Shown here: positions 12,301 to 23,800 of the stretch, one piece after another
Position numbering within the stretch: position 1 is the first letter of the stretch
Layout of the letters: each line of letters begins with the position of its first letter
Assembly: GCA_949357655.1 (NCBI GenBank)
Contig: CASHTG010000015.1
Coordinates: 3,286,001 to 3,350,000, forward strand
Reading direction: 5' to 3'
From: Parascedosporium putredinis
Taxonomy: Eukaryota; Ascomycota; Sordariomycetes; Microascales; Microascaceae
Length of the DNA stretch: 64,000 nucleotides
The notes under the pieces: model-generated
The model's database searches: none
Seen by the model: the letters and a program-made list of their open reading frames with translations, nothing else
Told to the model about the DNA's origin: nothing
Position numbers and translations under genes: made by a program

Positions 12301-14382
12301 CATCGACGATGGAATGGAGAATTGGTTGAAGAAGCGGCGTTGGAATGAAAAAGAGGCAGTTGGTAGAAAGGCCTGGACAGTCGGGTCTAGATGGATTGAT
12401 CATGGATGGATCAATTGATAGCGAAGACAGAGGAAGCATCAAACGTTTTCGTCACATTCGACATCCACCATGGAACACAGATTCGTAAACAGCCGCTCTC
12501 TTCTGTCTACAAAGACTGCGGTGCCCCCACCGCCTTACTACACATTGGAATGAGGTATTAGTGCCTCTTCTGCATTATGTAGATTCCACAGAAGAGGGTG
12601 ATCAAAAGCCAAAAGCCATAGGAAAGCACAATTACAAGGAGAAGCGGCCTGAGGTGAGATGAGAAGGGAGGGGGGTCGCGAGCAGCACTAACGGCAGTTG
12701 TGCCGCTTCCCGCGAGGTTCCATCCAAATACGGATCCGATCCTGTATTTCCTCCATGATATAGGAAGAGGGGGTTACGTGGGGCGGTAGAAGCGGCGTTA
12801 AGACGCATCCTTTTGCTGCAAGGTTATTATCATCATCGCGCGTTGCATATTGTCTGCGTGGATATCAAAAGTGTACATCGTCGACCGTAGGTGACGCTGT
12901 TCCCTCTTTGCTCGCAGCCTGATCCCGTCTTCGATTTTACCAGCTCGATGCAATACATGGATGTATCAATGTAGTGTTAGCGTTAGCATCTCAGGCGTTG
13001 GCACCATCATTACAATTCCACCGCATATGTAGCAGGCTGGCCTCACCTCGGTGCGGGAGTGCAAGTCCAAGTTGTCTACGACTGGCTGGAGACTTTGAAG
13101 CCTGTGACGAGACGGAACTCGTGATGTGGAGCCTTCTCAATTGATCATGTCGTCTCCAGCCTAGGGAAATGCGGACTCGTATGCGTGAGTCAACATTACG
13201 ACAATCCAGGGCCTTGCATGTCAACCTCCGCTTCGCGTGGAGAGAGAGCCCTAGAGCCCTTGCGCCCTTGCGCCGCCCAAACCCTTTGGCGAGACTGAGA
13301 GGGGGTGCGTGCAAGTGCATCCCCGCCAGTAACCGGGCGAGCGGCAAATGGTTGAATCAATCTTCGCTTTAGGCTGTCTCTCGTCTCAGTTTCCCAGTCC
13401 CCAGTCATGAAGCGCCCTAATCGGGATTTTTCCTCGTTCAAGGATCGCCATCCTCATTTCCATCTTCTCTCTCCGCCTTTTTCCATGGTTACGGTTACAG
13501 CCACCGGGTCTGATGCAGGCGCAAAAGGATACCCAAAGCGACCACCACCTCCCCACCACAGACGCGCGCGCTCAATCCGTCCAAGCGCCTCCACACATGG
13601 GCACGCATATCAAAATCTCCCCTCGTCTCGGTGTGATTCTGTATTAGGTAGGAATTGGTCTAACATGACAAGAGGTGATGCTGTTTACGTCTCGAAAAGG
13701 CCCACGCATCACGCCAATAATGGCGCCATCAAGCCAACGAGGCTACACCTATCACATCACTAATGTTACAACACAAGGGCTGACACGACGCCCGCCTGAT
13801 CCGTGGAGGGCCTAAACGCCATCTCTCTGAAAGGACCCCTCTGAAAGGCTGTACTCAACAGACATATCCTATCCTTTCAGGATTCTTCTCTCCTCCCCAT
13901 CGCGAAGCCCGTAGCGGCGGTGATAACTGGAGAGAAGTTGGAGAAAAGGAAAGGCCTATGAACAGAGTCTTTAACAGCATGGACGTGCTCCTTCCCATGC
14001 ATTCGCAATCTCTCTCTTTTCTATCCCAAGCCCGCGCGGTGTGTCGGCTGGGGCAAAGAGTGCCCAGCTGACTTCTTCCCAATGAGTTGTATGCCAGCCA
14101 TCTAACATTGAGTCTCCTTGAAAATCGCCCAAACTATGAGGGTCCTAGAACTTGAACCTCTCGGCGACTCGGCCGAAGCACCCCGCTAGCCCCATTCACT
14201 TCTTGTCGGCCCTTGCTGCCAAAAGGTCTTTCGGCGAGGGGAGTGAGTCGGGTCCGAATGATAGTGGAAGGAGCTGTCGACAGGTCCATTAGCTGTGGCC
14301 ACGAGATATCGGACACCCTAAAAGGCCAACGAGACCATGACTACCTCCGTGTCTACTCTCTGCACTCTCGCCTCTAGAAAGC
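9400..14382. other. Long intergenic block, transporter promoter and gene-free sequence
   Basis: About 5 kb with no recognisable protein, RNA gene or mobile element. The first kilobase is presumably the transporter promoter. Small tandem duplications occur at 11509-11535 (accggtctct twice) and 12086-12102 (gtccagtc). An A/G-rich run lies at 10664-10695. Open frames of up to about 170 codons occur but have no coding signature. Confidence 0.45.
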
Positions 14383-15031
14383 CTAATCACTCACCTCTTT
14401 AAGTTTCATGACGACAAAATTTCCATCCTTGTCAAACATGAAAATCGGAGTTGGAAAATCGCAGAATTCGCGGATGCTAACAGTGGAGGGCGGTTTAGTA
14501 ATGGCAATGGCGGCCTCACAAAGAATGCGCTCACGGAACAAATGAACTCTGCGGTATAAGAAGCAGAGCCCTGTACCGCGTGTCCCCGTGTCCCCGTGTC
14601 CGGATGCGGCCCAGGCCATTACCTGGGGCTGCAGTGTATCCTTCAACTTACAATTGTCTACACATGCCGCAAGGGCTTGAGGGCGGCGTGACGTCGGTCG
14701 AGACGGCAATGGCCCTAAACGTCTTGAGCCCTGACACAACAGCGGTACCAAGAGCCACTCTTTCGGCGCAGGTGCCAACGGGGTACGAAGCGTTCTCGAC
14801 ATTGGCGCCGTTCACGTATTTTGTGGAGGCAGTGCTGTCTTGGGAGGACGACGTGTCGACGAGCAAGGTCGCACCAACCCGGAACTGGCTGTATGGGCAG
14901 TACGCCGTCGCCTTGGCCGCCGCGGATCGAGATTGGAGTTCGGAGAATTCCTCCGTCGTGATGGAGTGCGCTCGACAAGCGTCGGCAATTACGGCGGGAT
15001 CGGAGCCGTTGAGTATCTGAATCTCGTCCAT
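14383..15031 (-). CDS. Cytidine deaminase
   Basis: Zinc hydrolase that deaminates cytidine and deoxycytidine to uridine and deoxyuridine in pyrimidine salvage. Two exons, 15031-14652 and 14476-14383, give 474 nt and 157 aa. Splicing restores the junction CRQFIREFC. Key residues are the YCPYSQFRVGA substrate-binding segment, NGANVENASYP, the zinc and catalytic motif CAE in GTCAERVAL, and the second zinc motif PCGMC. These are the three-cysteine ligands of the homotetrameric class. The C-terminus PIFMFDKDGNFVV is also typical. The 175-nt intron contains a small 8-bp tandem repeat. It is divergent from the hydratase gene across about 1.6 kb. Length matches the family. Confidence 0.95.
14579..14601. 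repeat. Short tandem repeat in cytidine deaminase intron
   Basis: Nearly three copies of cgtgtccc/cgtgtccc/cgtgtcc lie inside the single intron of the deaminase gene. Its length is likely to vary between strains. Confidence 0.7.
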
Positions 15032-16609
15032 GGCTGGAGCTTCTTGCGGTCTCTGTTTAGAGAGAGGGGGGAAGCGTATTTTGGTGTTTGGCGGGGTTGT
15101 AAGGGAATAGAATCGAGGCGGTTCCCCTCCAGGAGTGAGAAGGGGAATTCGGGAATCTTGATAAGGACGTTGCGGTCGGGCAGAAGAGGATCCGTAGCGA
15201 GCTAGCCCGAGCGGAGCGGTTGGGCAACCCGCTGGAAACCGACTGTGGCCAGCGTCATGATGCAGAGACAGCTTATCGGAGCATGCCGATGAAAGCTACG
15301 TAATACACGGCCGGGCGCGCAAAGGACAAAGGGAGCGTGCATCTCAGACGTCCACGTCCGTTCTACAGCTGGTGGCGTCTGAAAACTTGCCTCGTGATCA
15401 CTTCACATGGCACCGGGATGTGTGAGTGGACGGTCTTGTAGGAACTCGATGGGTCAATTAAAGTAGAAGCAGAAGGGGAAGCGAAGACAATGTCTGGGCG
15501 GCCTGCATGGTAGGGAAACAGGAAGGATTGATATCATGGGCAATGGGCCTTGGACAAATATTGAATCATCCATGGATCCATCTATCCATTCCATGGCTAT
15601 AGATGGATTGGCACGAGGTCCAATGGATGTCTGTCTGACTCCAAAAACCTGGTGCCCGCCGCCCGCCCTGTACCTTCCCCAATGTCTTTGTCCCCGCCCC
15701 CCTTTCACCCCGCATTCACGTACGTAGCCAACCCTCTCAGAACGGAATGTACAGGTGCCTGGCCTAAACGACTCTCTCGTTAACACTATCCAAAATAATA
15801 ATTGTGAAGACCTGAATGACTTTAAAACTAGATATCGGTCTTCTCCGCCCTTGTTCTCGCCATTTTCCTCTCCGACTTTGAGTTCATCGTATGAGCGGCG
15901 AAGAGTGCGAGGAAGAGAAGCAAGGCAAGAGCAAGGCCACACAAAGATTAGCTATCTGCTTCAACTCCTTATTCCGCGGGGAACGTTTACTCTTGCGATT
16001 CCATCAATGCCCGGGACGTCTTTTCTCGTCGAATCTATATAAAAGAAATGGTCTTTACGGCTGCTTTTGTGAATGAAGTTCGGAATTGATTCTTCCTCGG
16101 GAAACACGGTCTTGACAGCGGTAGCGTATCCATGGGCTACAGTGAAATAGTCTAGAGTACTTTGCACATGAACAAGAATTGAATTTGCCTCAGCCAACTG
16201 CCAGGTCGGAATTGTAGCCGTGAACCAGCCGAGCCTCGAGCGTTCGCCCCCAGCCTCTTAGCGTAGTTCCCATTTGCCGCTACCGACCCCGCCAATTGGC
16301 TGGCCCCTGCCGATTGGGGAGGAACCCCCAATTGCACTCGAGCTTCCTTCGCAAGCTTGTGGACCGCCTCCGTCCTTGAACCTCGGCATCTGGCTAGTCC
16401 CATCCGGCAGCCGTAATCCTGGGTCGAGCTCACATCATCTTCATAAAGAGTCGTGGGCTTCACAACCATTTCTCTCCCATTTCCATTCACCCAAGTACAG
16501 TACCTTTTCTCTTGGCTCACCTTTTACTGTATTTTTGACGACTCTACGAACCGCTGCACACCTCTCTTCATTCCACGCTTTTATTCACCCACCTACACAA
16601 CAAGACACA
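15032..16609. other. Divergent promoter region, cytidine deaminase / peroxisomal hydratase
   Basis: No gene recognised. The last 150 bases are pyrimidine-rich leader sequence of the hydratase gene, which begins after cacccacctacacaacaagacacaatg. Confidence 0.5.
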
Positions 16610-17785
16610 ATGTCCGGTCCCGGTGTCGGCTTCGAGTTCCCCGCCAGGAGGTTACCTGGTTGAAGCGCGATGCTCTTCTCTTCGCCAACTCCATTGGCTG
16701 CACGCTTGACGAGCTTCACTTCCTCTACGTACGTTACAGCCCCCATTCCTTTTCCTTTTCCCGGCGCAACCGGTCTATCCTTCTCAAGCCGATGCGCAGC
16801 TGGCTCGAGTTAAAGAGGTAGCCGATGGCATGACACCGGAAGAGTGAGGAAGCTTGACCCGTAGCTAACGATGACTTTTACAGGAGCTTCACCCCGACTT
16901 CGCCGTCTTCCCCACCTACCCCATCATCTTGCGTACGTTTCCATAACCCTTTTCCCCATCAGCCGTACTCGGCAAAGAGCCCCTTTTTCTTACCCGAGCA
17001 CTCCCGACTAACACACTCTCTAGCCTTCAAGGGAGCCACCCAAGAAGTCATCGACTTCATCGCCGCCCAAAAGGCCACCCCCATCCCCGGCGTGCCCAAG
17101 TTCGACCCCTCCCGCGGCGTCGACGGCCAGCGCCGCATGACCTTCCTCAAGCCCCTCCCCATCTCCTCCGAGGGCCGCCGCTTCGAGGTCCGCACCAAGG
17201 TCCTCGGCGTCTACGACAAGGGCAAGCCCGGCACCGTCGTCGAGACCCAGTCCGACCTCATCGACACCGAGTCCGGCGAGACCTACACCCGCGTCGTCGG
17301 CTCCGGCTTCTACGTTGGCCAGGGCGGCTGGGGAGGCCCCAAGGGCCCCGCCACTGAGAACTACCCCCTCCCAAGGACAAGAAGCCCGACGCCGTTCTCG
17401 AGCACCAGACCAGCGCCGAGTCCGCCCTCCTCTACCGCCTCAACGGCGACTACAACCCCTCCACGCCGATCCCGTCCCCGGCAAGAAGATGGGCTTCGGC
17501 GGCGTCATCCTCCACGGCCTCTACTCCTGGAACAGCACCTGCCACGAGCTCCTCAAGGCCTTTGGCGGCAGCAACCCCGCCAACATCAAGGAGTACCAGG
17601 CTCGCTTCGCTAGCCCCGTCCGCCCCGGCGACAAGCTCATCACCCGCGCCTGGCGCACCGGCACCAAGGACGGCGAGTGGGAGGAGGTCAGGTTCGAGGT
17701 CCAGGTCGACGGTGGCAAGGTCTGCCTTAGCAACGGCAGGGCCTTCATCAAGGTCGTCGACTCTGCCGCCAGCGCCAAGTTGTAA
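16610..17785 (+). CDS. Peroxisomal MaoC-type enoyl-CoA hydratase 2 with PTS1
   Basis: Probably hydrates trans-2-enoyl-CoA to (3R)-hydroxyacyl-CoA in peroxisomal beta-oxidation. Exons 16610-16728, 16884-16932 and 17024-17785 give about 310 aa once three one-base breaks are corrected (GG at 16647-16648, C-run within 17364-17373, C-run 17456-17459). The N-terminal half is a degenerate hot-dog fold (VTWLKRDALLFANSIG, LPFKG). The C-terminal hot-dog holds the hydratase 2 signature YRLNGDYNPLHADP with catalytic Asp and His, then KMGFGGVILHGLYS. The protein ends AKL, a canonical peroxisomal targeting tripeptide. This looks like a stand-alone version of the hydratase domain normally fused in multifunctional Fox2. 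Intron phases agree (120 + 813 = 933 nt after correction). Confidence 0.92.
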
Positions 17786-17992
17786 GATTGTGAAAAAGTG
17801 CAGCGTTCAACTTTTCCTTTTCTCTTCATTTCTTGGTTAAATAAAAGGGAAGCCGGGGGTCATGACCCATCACCATGCGGTCTCTATCATGTATTTATTT
17901 TATTTTTCCTTCTCTCTCGATAATGCCATCCAATATCAATGACTACTTTTTCGAAATCTATTTTATTTATTCTCCTTGCTTCTTTTTCTCAC

Positions 17993-19264
17993 TCAATCGA
18001 ATGGTATCCTGCGTAATGCCTGCGTGCCCTTCTTTTTCATCTCTTGACCTGCCGCTACCCCGCTAGGCACCTTGATGCCACACGGGTCGTTCCATCCATC
18101 GTGGCTATGGTCGTGGTGATGCGGATGTGAGTGCTCCTTCTCCGCGTCCTCGCTCGCTTCAATTTCGTCCTCCGTGCTCATACCCTCTACAGCAGGGACT
18201 AAAGATCCAAAGAGGAAGTGTTGCATCACGGGGAGCTTCCCGAGCACCTCTGCAACAAACATCCTCCTCATGCCACCCTCTATCTTCACCCAAGACTTGG
18301 ATGCCGAGATGTCGTCGAGCATTGGACTATGCCACCGTAGACCCTTGACTGTTTTTGTGCTATTCACAAACGACACTTGGCCGAGATAGAGGTACTCATG
18401 CCCAAACTCTTCCAATGTTAACTCTTGGTGGACGGCGCGGGGTGTTACATAGGGGTGATGTAGTAGTTGCGCAGCGCCGAAGAGGAAAGGGAGGAACTGG
18501 TAGTCGTCGAGACCCCACACACCGTGTGAGCCGGCTGGTTCGAGGTAATAGGTCGACTGGATCGTTCGCATGAGGTCGAGGTACTTGGAAAACGCTCGCA
18601 GGACAAGCGCCTTGAAATCGTCCTTGGTGACAATTCGGAGCTGGTAGAGGCACAGGAGCCAAATCGCAAAGTTGAGTTCATGTCCGGAGCCGTAGTCAAT
18701 GCGGGCCCAGTTGCCAAAGGAATGTTGTAGATAGGTCGACACTTCGGCAATTGCGGCTTCGGAGTCAATGCCGAGACTCTTGTGCCACTCAGGAAGCTTC
18801 GCCTTGGCTAGGTCGAGAAAGGTGCGGAAGATCTTGTTACCGAATCGAGAGCCTCCCTCGTCGGTCGGTGGCGCTGACTCTACGAGTCGTGCGGCATCGT
18901 CTAGGATAGCAAGGATCGCCTTTACGGATTGGCTGAGCCCGGCATCATCCTTCACTGCGGAGCATGGGGTATCGGTAACAGCCTCGGACAGGGTGAAGAT
19001 CCATGCTTGGATGAGCTGGTATGTAGGCGACGAAAGAAAGAGCTCGTGGTCCTTCTTGGATAAGATGCGTCTCGAGGGGACCTGGAAGGCGATCGAATCT
19101 GCGTTGGGAGGCGACGGGAGCGCGGGCGTCTCTGGACGTGGGGTAGGGTTGGAGGGATCAGGACGGCGCCTTCGAGGTTCGAGCCGGGGAAGACGGTCTT
19201 TTAAAGACAGCCCGGACTGCAGCGCTTGCGGCGCGATGCCGGCCTTGACCTCAGTATCGGGCAT
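17993..19264 (-). CDS. PP2A phosphatase activator, PTPA family (Rrd1/Rrd2-like peptidyl-prolyl isomerase)
   Basis: Activates protein phosphatase 2A and related enzymes, with prolyl isomerase activity known for the family. It is intact and intronless, 423 aa, starting MPDTEVKAG. A Pro-rich disordered N-terminus of about 60 residues precedes the all-helical PTPA domain, with RRILSKKDHELFLSS, SFGNWARIDYGSGHELNF, and the hallmark GSHGVWGLDDYQFLPFLFGAAQL. Toward the end come SVNST-like FVNSTKTV and GMRRMFVAEVLGKLPVMQHF. A His/Asp/Glu-rich tail (HSHPHHHDHSHDGWNDPCG) leads to GIKVPSGVAAGQEMKK. Whether it is the Rrd1 or Rrd2 paralogue I cannot decide. It is convergent with the hydratase (207 bp) and divergent from RRP46 (585 bp). 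Confidence 0.95.
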   Translation of the reverse strand: MPDTEVKAGIAPQALQSGLSLKDRLPRLEPRRRRPDPSNPTPRPETPALPSPPNADSIAFQVPSRRILSKKDHELFLSSPTYQLIQAWIFTLSEAVTDTPCSAVKDDAGLSQSVKAILAILDDAARLVESAPPTDEGGSRFGNKIFRTFLDLAKAKLPEWHKSLGIDSEAAIAEVSTYLQHSFGNWARIDYGSGHELNFAIWLLCLYQLRIVTKDDFKALVLRAFSKYLDLMRTIQSTYYLEPAGSHGVWGLDDYQFLPFLFGAAQLLHHPYVTPRAVHQELTLEEFGHEYLYLGQVSFVNSTKTVKGLRWHSPMLDDISASKSWVKIEGGMRRMFVAEVLGKLPVMQHFLFGSLVPAVEGMSTEDEIEASEDAEKEHSHPHHHDHSHDGWNDPCGIKVPSGVAAGQEMKKKGTQALRRIPFD

Positions 19265-19849
19265 TTCTGGCAGGCTATCGTATAAGGAGGTATTGTTTGG
19301 TGGTTCGATGATGTTGGCGGGGAGGACTAGGATGTGTCTCGGGAGTGCTGAGAATCGAACGATTTGGCCGGCTGTAGGATGATGCTCCGACTCCTACTTA
19401 CTCAACGCGGCGATACCTGAGGACATGACCCCTCCTGACATAAGAAGACTGGGTGGAGGACCAATGGCGCATCAATTGATTGATCCATCAATTCTCTCCT
19501 CTTGATCAAGAGTACATCAAGGTTTAGTGCTAAATTGTCCCCTCAAGCACTCTGATTTAGGTCTGTAGCTCTAAAAAGCTTGGGATTTTAGTGGTAAAAT
19601 ACCCCTCCATCAAGAACCTAGCCACTGGAGCCGACCAATCAGTGCTCTTCCGTGGTACAAAGAACGCTGAACTGAGGCTAGAGCAGATCAGCTCGATTAA
19701 CAGCTGGAGGAGCTTCAACGCTTCGATATTTTTCACAAAGCTTCCCGCCAAACTGGCAGAGGAACAAAAAATAGAAAAAAACCAACACATCCACCATCAC
19801 AGTCGCACACGGCATAGCAGCTCGCAACTCACACACCGCCCTTCTCACG
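19265..19849. promoter_or_regulatory. Shared divergent promoter, PTPA / RRP46
   Basis: A 585-bp region between two head-to-head start codons. No strong motif was identified. It includes a short inverted AT-rich stretch near 19460-19520 (atcaattgattgatccatcaatt). Confidence 0.6.
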
Positions 19850-20880
19850 ATGGCTACGATAAAAGAACCGGCGGCCGAAATTGCGCCACTCCCGAACGCC
19901 GACGGCTCCGTGATCTTTTCCTACGCCGGCTTCAAGGTGATTGCTGCCGCCAATGGTCCCGTCGAGACCTTGAAGCGCGAGGAATATGCCTACGAGGCCC
20001 TCGTAGATGTCATTGTACGGCCGGCAGCGGGAGTCGGAGGTCAGGATCCTACCCCTTCTACCCCTTCCCGTCTGGTTTTGCTTCCGCTCGGCCTCATCAT
20101 ACATGGCCCGCCTAGTCTACGTGGTCTGGACGGCGAGGTGGTGGGCTTGGTAACATCTTGGCTAATGGAAAGATTAGGCACGAGAGAGCGACACCTGGAG
20201 TCGGTTTTGCAATCCGCTCTCCGCCAGCTCATCCCTATTCGAAACTTCCCTAGGTGTCTGATTCAAGTGACTCTTCAGATAGTGGAAGTGCCGAGGAATG
20301 ACTATGAGAATGGCAAGACAATGCAGTACAACATTGTGAGTCGGTTTGGTGTCTTTTTCCTTTTCTTTTCTCTTTTTTTTTTTTTTTGTGAGCAACCGCC
20401 ACAGCCGGCGGCCTTCCTCCGACTTCGAGCGTCCTGTGCTGACTACGAATATCAAAGAACCTTCCCATCATTCCCGCTTTGCTGCATGCGGCCATTCTCG
20501 CCCTGCTCTCTGGGGCTATCCCGCTCAAGGGGATCGCGACTGCTGCACTGCTCGTCATCCCCGGTGAGTCGAGCGACGGGAAGGTGGTGGTCGACCCCAC
20601 CGCGGCTCAGATTGCCCATGCAAGATCGGTGCATGTTTTGGGATTCACGTCCGAAGACGACTTGCTCCTCGCGGAGAGCGAGGGGCAGTTCTCGCTTGGC
20701 GAATGGGAAGATGTCGTCACAGCTGCCCGCCAAGTCTGCCTCCAATCGCCGGAGGAGATGTCAATCGATGATACAGAAGCGGCGTCCGACTACGCTAGGT
20801 CTGCAGACATGAAGCACTTCATTCGGACCGTCATGGCCTCCAAGGTTGCCGCTGATCTACACTGGAAGATCTCCGTGTGA
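19850..20880 (+). CDS. RRP46: Exosome complex subunit Rrp46 (RNase PH-like)
   Basis: Core ring subunit of the RNA exosome, acting in nuclear and cytoplasmic 3'-5' RNA processing and decay. Exons 19850-20039, 20178-20335 and 20458-20880 total 771 nt, 256 aa. Support includes GVGGTRERHLESVLQSAL across the first junction, IPIRNFPRCLIQVTLQIVEV, and PALLHAAILALLSGAIPLKG after the second, all typical of the RNase PH fold. The first intron has a weak donor (gtcagg). The second contains a 17-T run near 20375 and ends at an unusual aaag acceptor after branch tgctgac. In the eukaryotic ring this subunit is known to be catalytically inactive. No frame correction is needed. Confidence 0.92.
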
Positions 20881-23800
20881 ACCGCCATCGGGTAGCTTTG
20901 AAGCTAGGGCTAGAAGGCGCGGGCGAGGGTCTGGGGTAAGAGGGAAAAGGGGATGGGGAAGGGAGGGGAGCGAAGCGAAGCGAGAAAAGAAGCCCCACGG
21001 AGTCGCTTCGTTTCCTGCAACAGCGCAAGCTCAATGCATTGGACGGAAGGAGAAGAAGTCACGAACCCGCCATCGCCGAGAAGGAGAGGGCTTCTACGCC
21101 GAGTAGAGTGATTTTCGATACGAAGAACTTCGCGATAAGTGGGTCAATCAGCCACTCTGACAACAAGAGGTGGTAATAAGTGGACGCTCCTGTTGAAACA
21201 AGGACAATGTTATAGGGGCACCTGGGTAAAATCGCCGCTGCCTTTGGTTGGAGATCCTGAGGGGCCTCACAATCCCGGCACTGAAGTCGTTGGGTTGGAT
21301 GGAAGGATTTGATTGAGAACATTGATCCTGCAACCTGCGCTCTCTGGAAGTCGAGCTTAAACTCTGCGGGCGGTCTGACAGACAATAGTGCCGGTTCCCG
21401 CCTTGGAGGACCCCTGAGAAAGTCTGGACCACATCCCATCGCACGCAGTTGTGGAGGCTTGCCGCACAGTCTGACCGTGTTTGGGGCAAGGCAGGCGGGA
21501 GACCCACGAGTTTCATCCCTCACCCCTCAGATCTTACAGGGGTTGGTGTTTACGCTTTCCCTCCTGTTGGGTCAAATCTCCGGTGGAGTCCAACGTATAA
21601 TACACCAAGGCAAATCAATTATCACGGCCAGCCAGGGGGCTATCTTTTCGGTCCCCTTGATCTTGTCGGATAAAACAAAAATGGATCGTGATAGGAGAGG
21701 CGAATCTCAATAAAATACAAGTGACGATACGTACTATACGTATTAGAATATACCGTCGATTGCCCCAAACCCGTCTCGCTAAGCGCTCCCTTCGAGCCAC
21801 TGAGAGAACGTCTTATAGCAAGGCAATTGAAGAATTCTGCCACCAATTGTTCCAATTGTGACAAAGCTGGGGGTCTAGAGGGAGGCTGTTGGTGGTGTCG
21901 GCTATAACCCTGCTTGATCCGCGACAAGTCAAACACGACGCATCGACCAGCCAGCCAGGTCCAGGGCCCTTTTCATCCTAGGACAACGAGAACAGCACAG
22001 AGGAACCACGAAGGGGGTGTGGGAGACTCCACCTTGAGTGGGACACTGATGCGCAAGCGTTTGTCGTCAGCGAATACTCGTGGAGTGTTATCCTTCTCTG
22101 CTTTCATCCATCACAAAACGCATTTCATTCCCAAAGGTCGGCGGGGAAACTTGAACGGGGATTTGGCCGTGGCTGGGACGGAGCGAGGGATTGATAGACG
22201 AACCCGCGAGGAAGGGAGCGACGTCGAAAACGGGACGACAGGGTGGGGCGGGTTTTAGTGCCCGACGACCATGTCTCGTCCTTTTTCCTCATGTTTATGG
22301 GTAGGAAGTCGGTGACCTCGAAAGCCTTGATTTCATCGCCGGTAAACGGTAAAACGATAAAACGGATATATACTCTATTGCTAATATCCCTCTGTTTTTT
22401 GAGGACGAAACGGCTAGTATCGAGGCAAGCACCGGCAATGACCACGGCAGCGGCAACGGCAACGACTTCCGCCATAGAACAACGTACTTGAAGCAACCTA
22501 TGCTGTATTACGCTCACATTCTCCACGTAATCCTTCCTTGCCTGATACTAGACCTGTTGCTGCTGTTACATAATAAAAGGCCCATGCGAAAGATGAAAGG
22601 GCGGAATTCGCAGCCGGGGCCAGAAAACGAAGAATCCAGGAACTGAGAGAACAATTCAATGCATTTGAACGGGATTCGATTCCGAAACCAGCCAAAAGAA
22701 AAGACCTACCTAACTTGGGAGAGGTGTTGATGCAATTACCCACTTCCCGAACAGGAGGGACCTTTTATGTTGTCTGTCGCAATAGCAACGTGGGGCTCGC
22801 TAATCGATACGTGCTGCCACACCCATGCCTACGGAGTAGTACACCCAGCTCCAGCCCATTGATGCGTGGCACAGCCGTGCCTGCAGCGTGTCGTGAAGCT
22901 GGATCAATATCTGCTTGATTCGTCTGAACTTGGCAAAGCATGTCTATTATCTTTGACTCTCTCGTTCGCTCCCCTATTATTACCGCCCCCTTCTCATCAC
23001 CATTTTGATACGCGGGCATGGTCGACCATCAAGGCCGGCGCGTATCTCCTCATGAAGTGTGCATTCTCCTCTCTCCGAATCAGACAGGGGGTTCCATCCT
23101 AACACAAAACAGGATGAAATAGAGGCTGAAAAACAAGAAGAAAAGGAAAGAAAAGAAACCCTTGTACCTGTAATACTGTAGGGTCCCTCGATGAAAGGGA
23201 ATCCAGGTCACCGCGATGTTGCAGTTTGAGGATGAGAATAGGCTGTAAGTCCCCGTGGTTGGTTAAAAGGCAGCTTGGGGCTCCGGAGGAAGTTCCTACA
23301 GGTTCCTACAAGCTGGCAGGCCGCAAAGAATTTGGAGTGAAAGTGCAAATTGCCACGCCGTGGAAAGGCAAACCGAAAAAGACCCTCCTAGCCCTTCTTG
23401 GCCCATTCGCGCTCCTGCTCCTTCTCCTTCTCCTTCTCCTTCAGAAACCCCACATCACTGCCTCATGTGTAGCGGTTACCAAACAGGCGTCGCCAAAGTA
23501 CATGGCCGCCAGGCTATGGTTCAAGGTCGAGGAACTCGGAGATGCGTGCCGGAAAAGGTTATTTTACTGGGAACGACGAGAAGGAAAAGCTAATGTTGTC
23601 TGGTGCAGCTCCAGCCTGGCTGACGAGTTCAGGAGACAAGCTTCACGAGGTGTCTCATGACGCTGGGGCCAAGTATCAGTACTCCACACAGGCCCCTTTC
23701 GGTCCAGCGCCAAGCCTGGAATTCTGTTACAATCTCTTCAATGTTCCATCAGTTGTCACAATCACAAAGGACAAAGGCGCAGGGTGCAAGGGTACCGCCA

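Noticed and set aside
19335..19440. tRNA-like stretch on the minus strand (gttcgattctc resembles a B box)
   Set aside because: The putative T-arm does not pair (ctgag against cgatt) and no matching acceptor stem or good A box is present.
21059..21523. 154-codon open frame on the minus strand
   Set aside because: No recognisable domain and no conserved-looking pattern; a chance frame in GC-rich DNA is sufficient.
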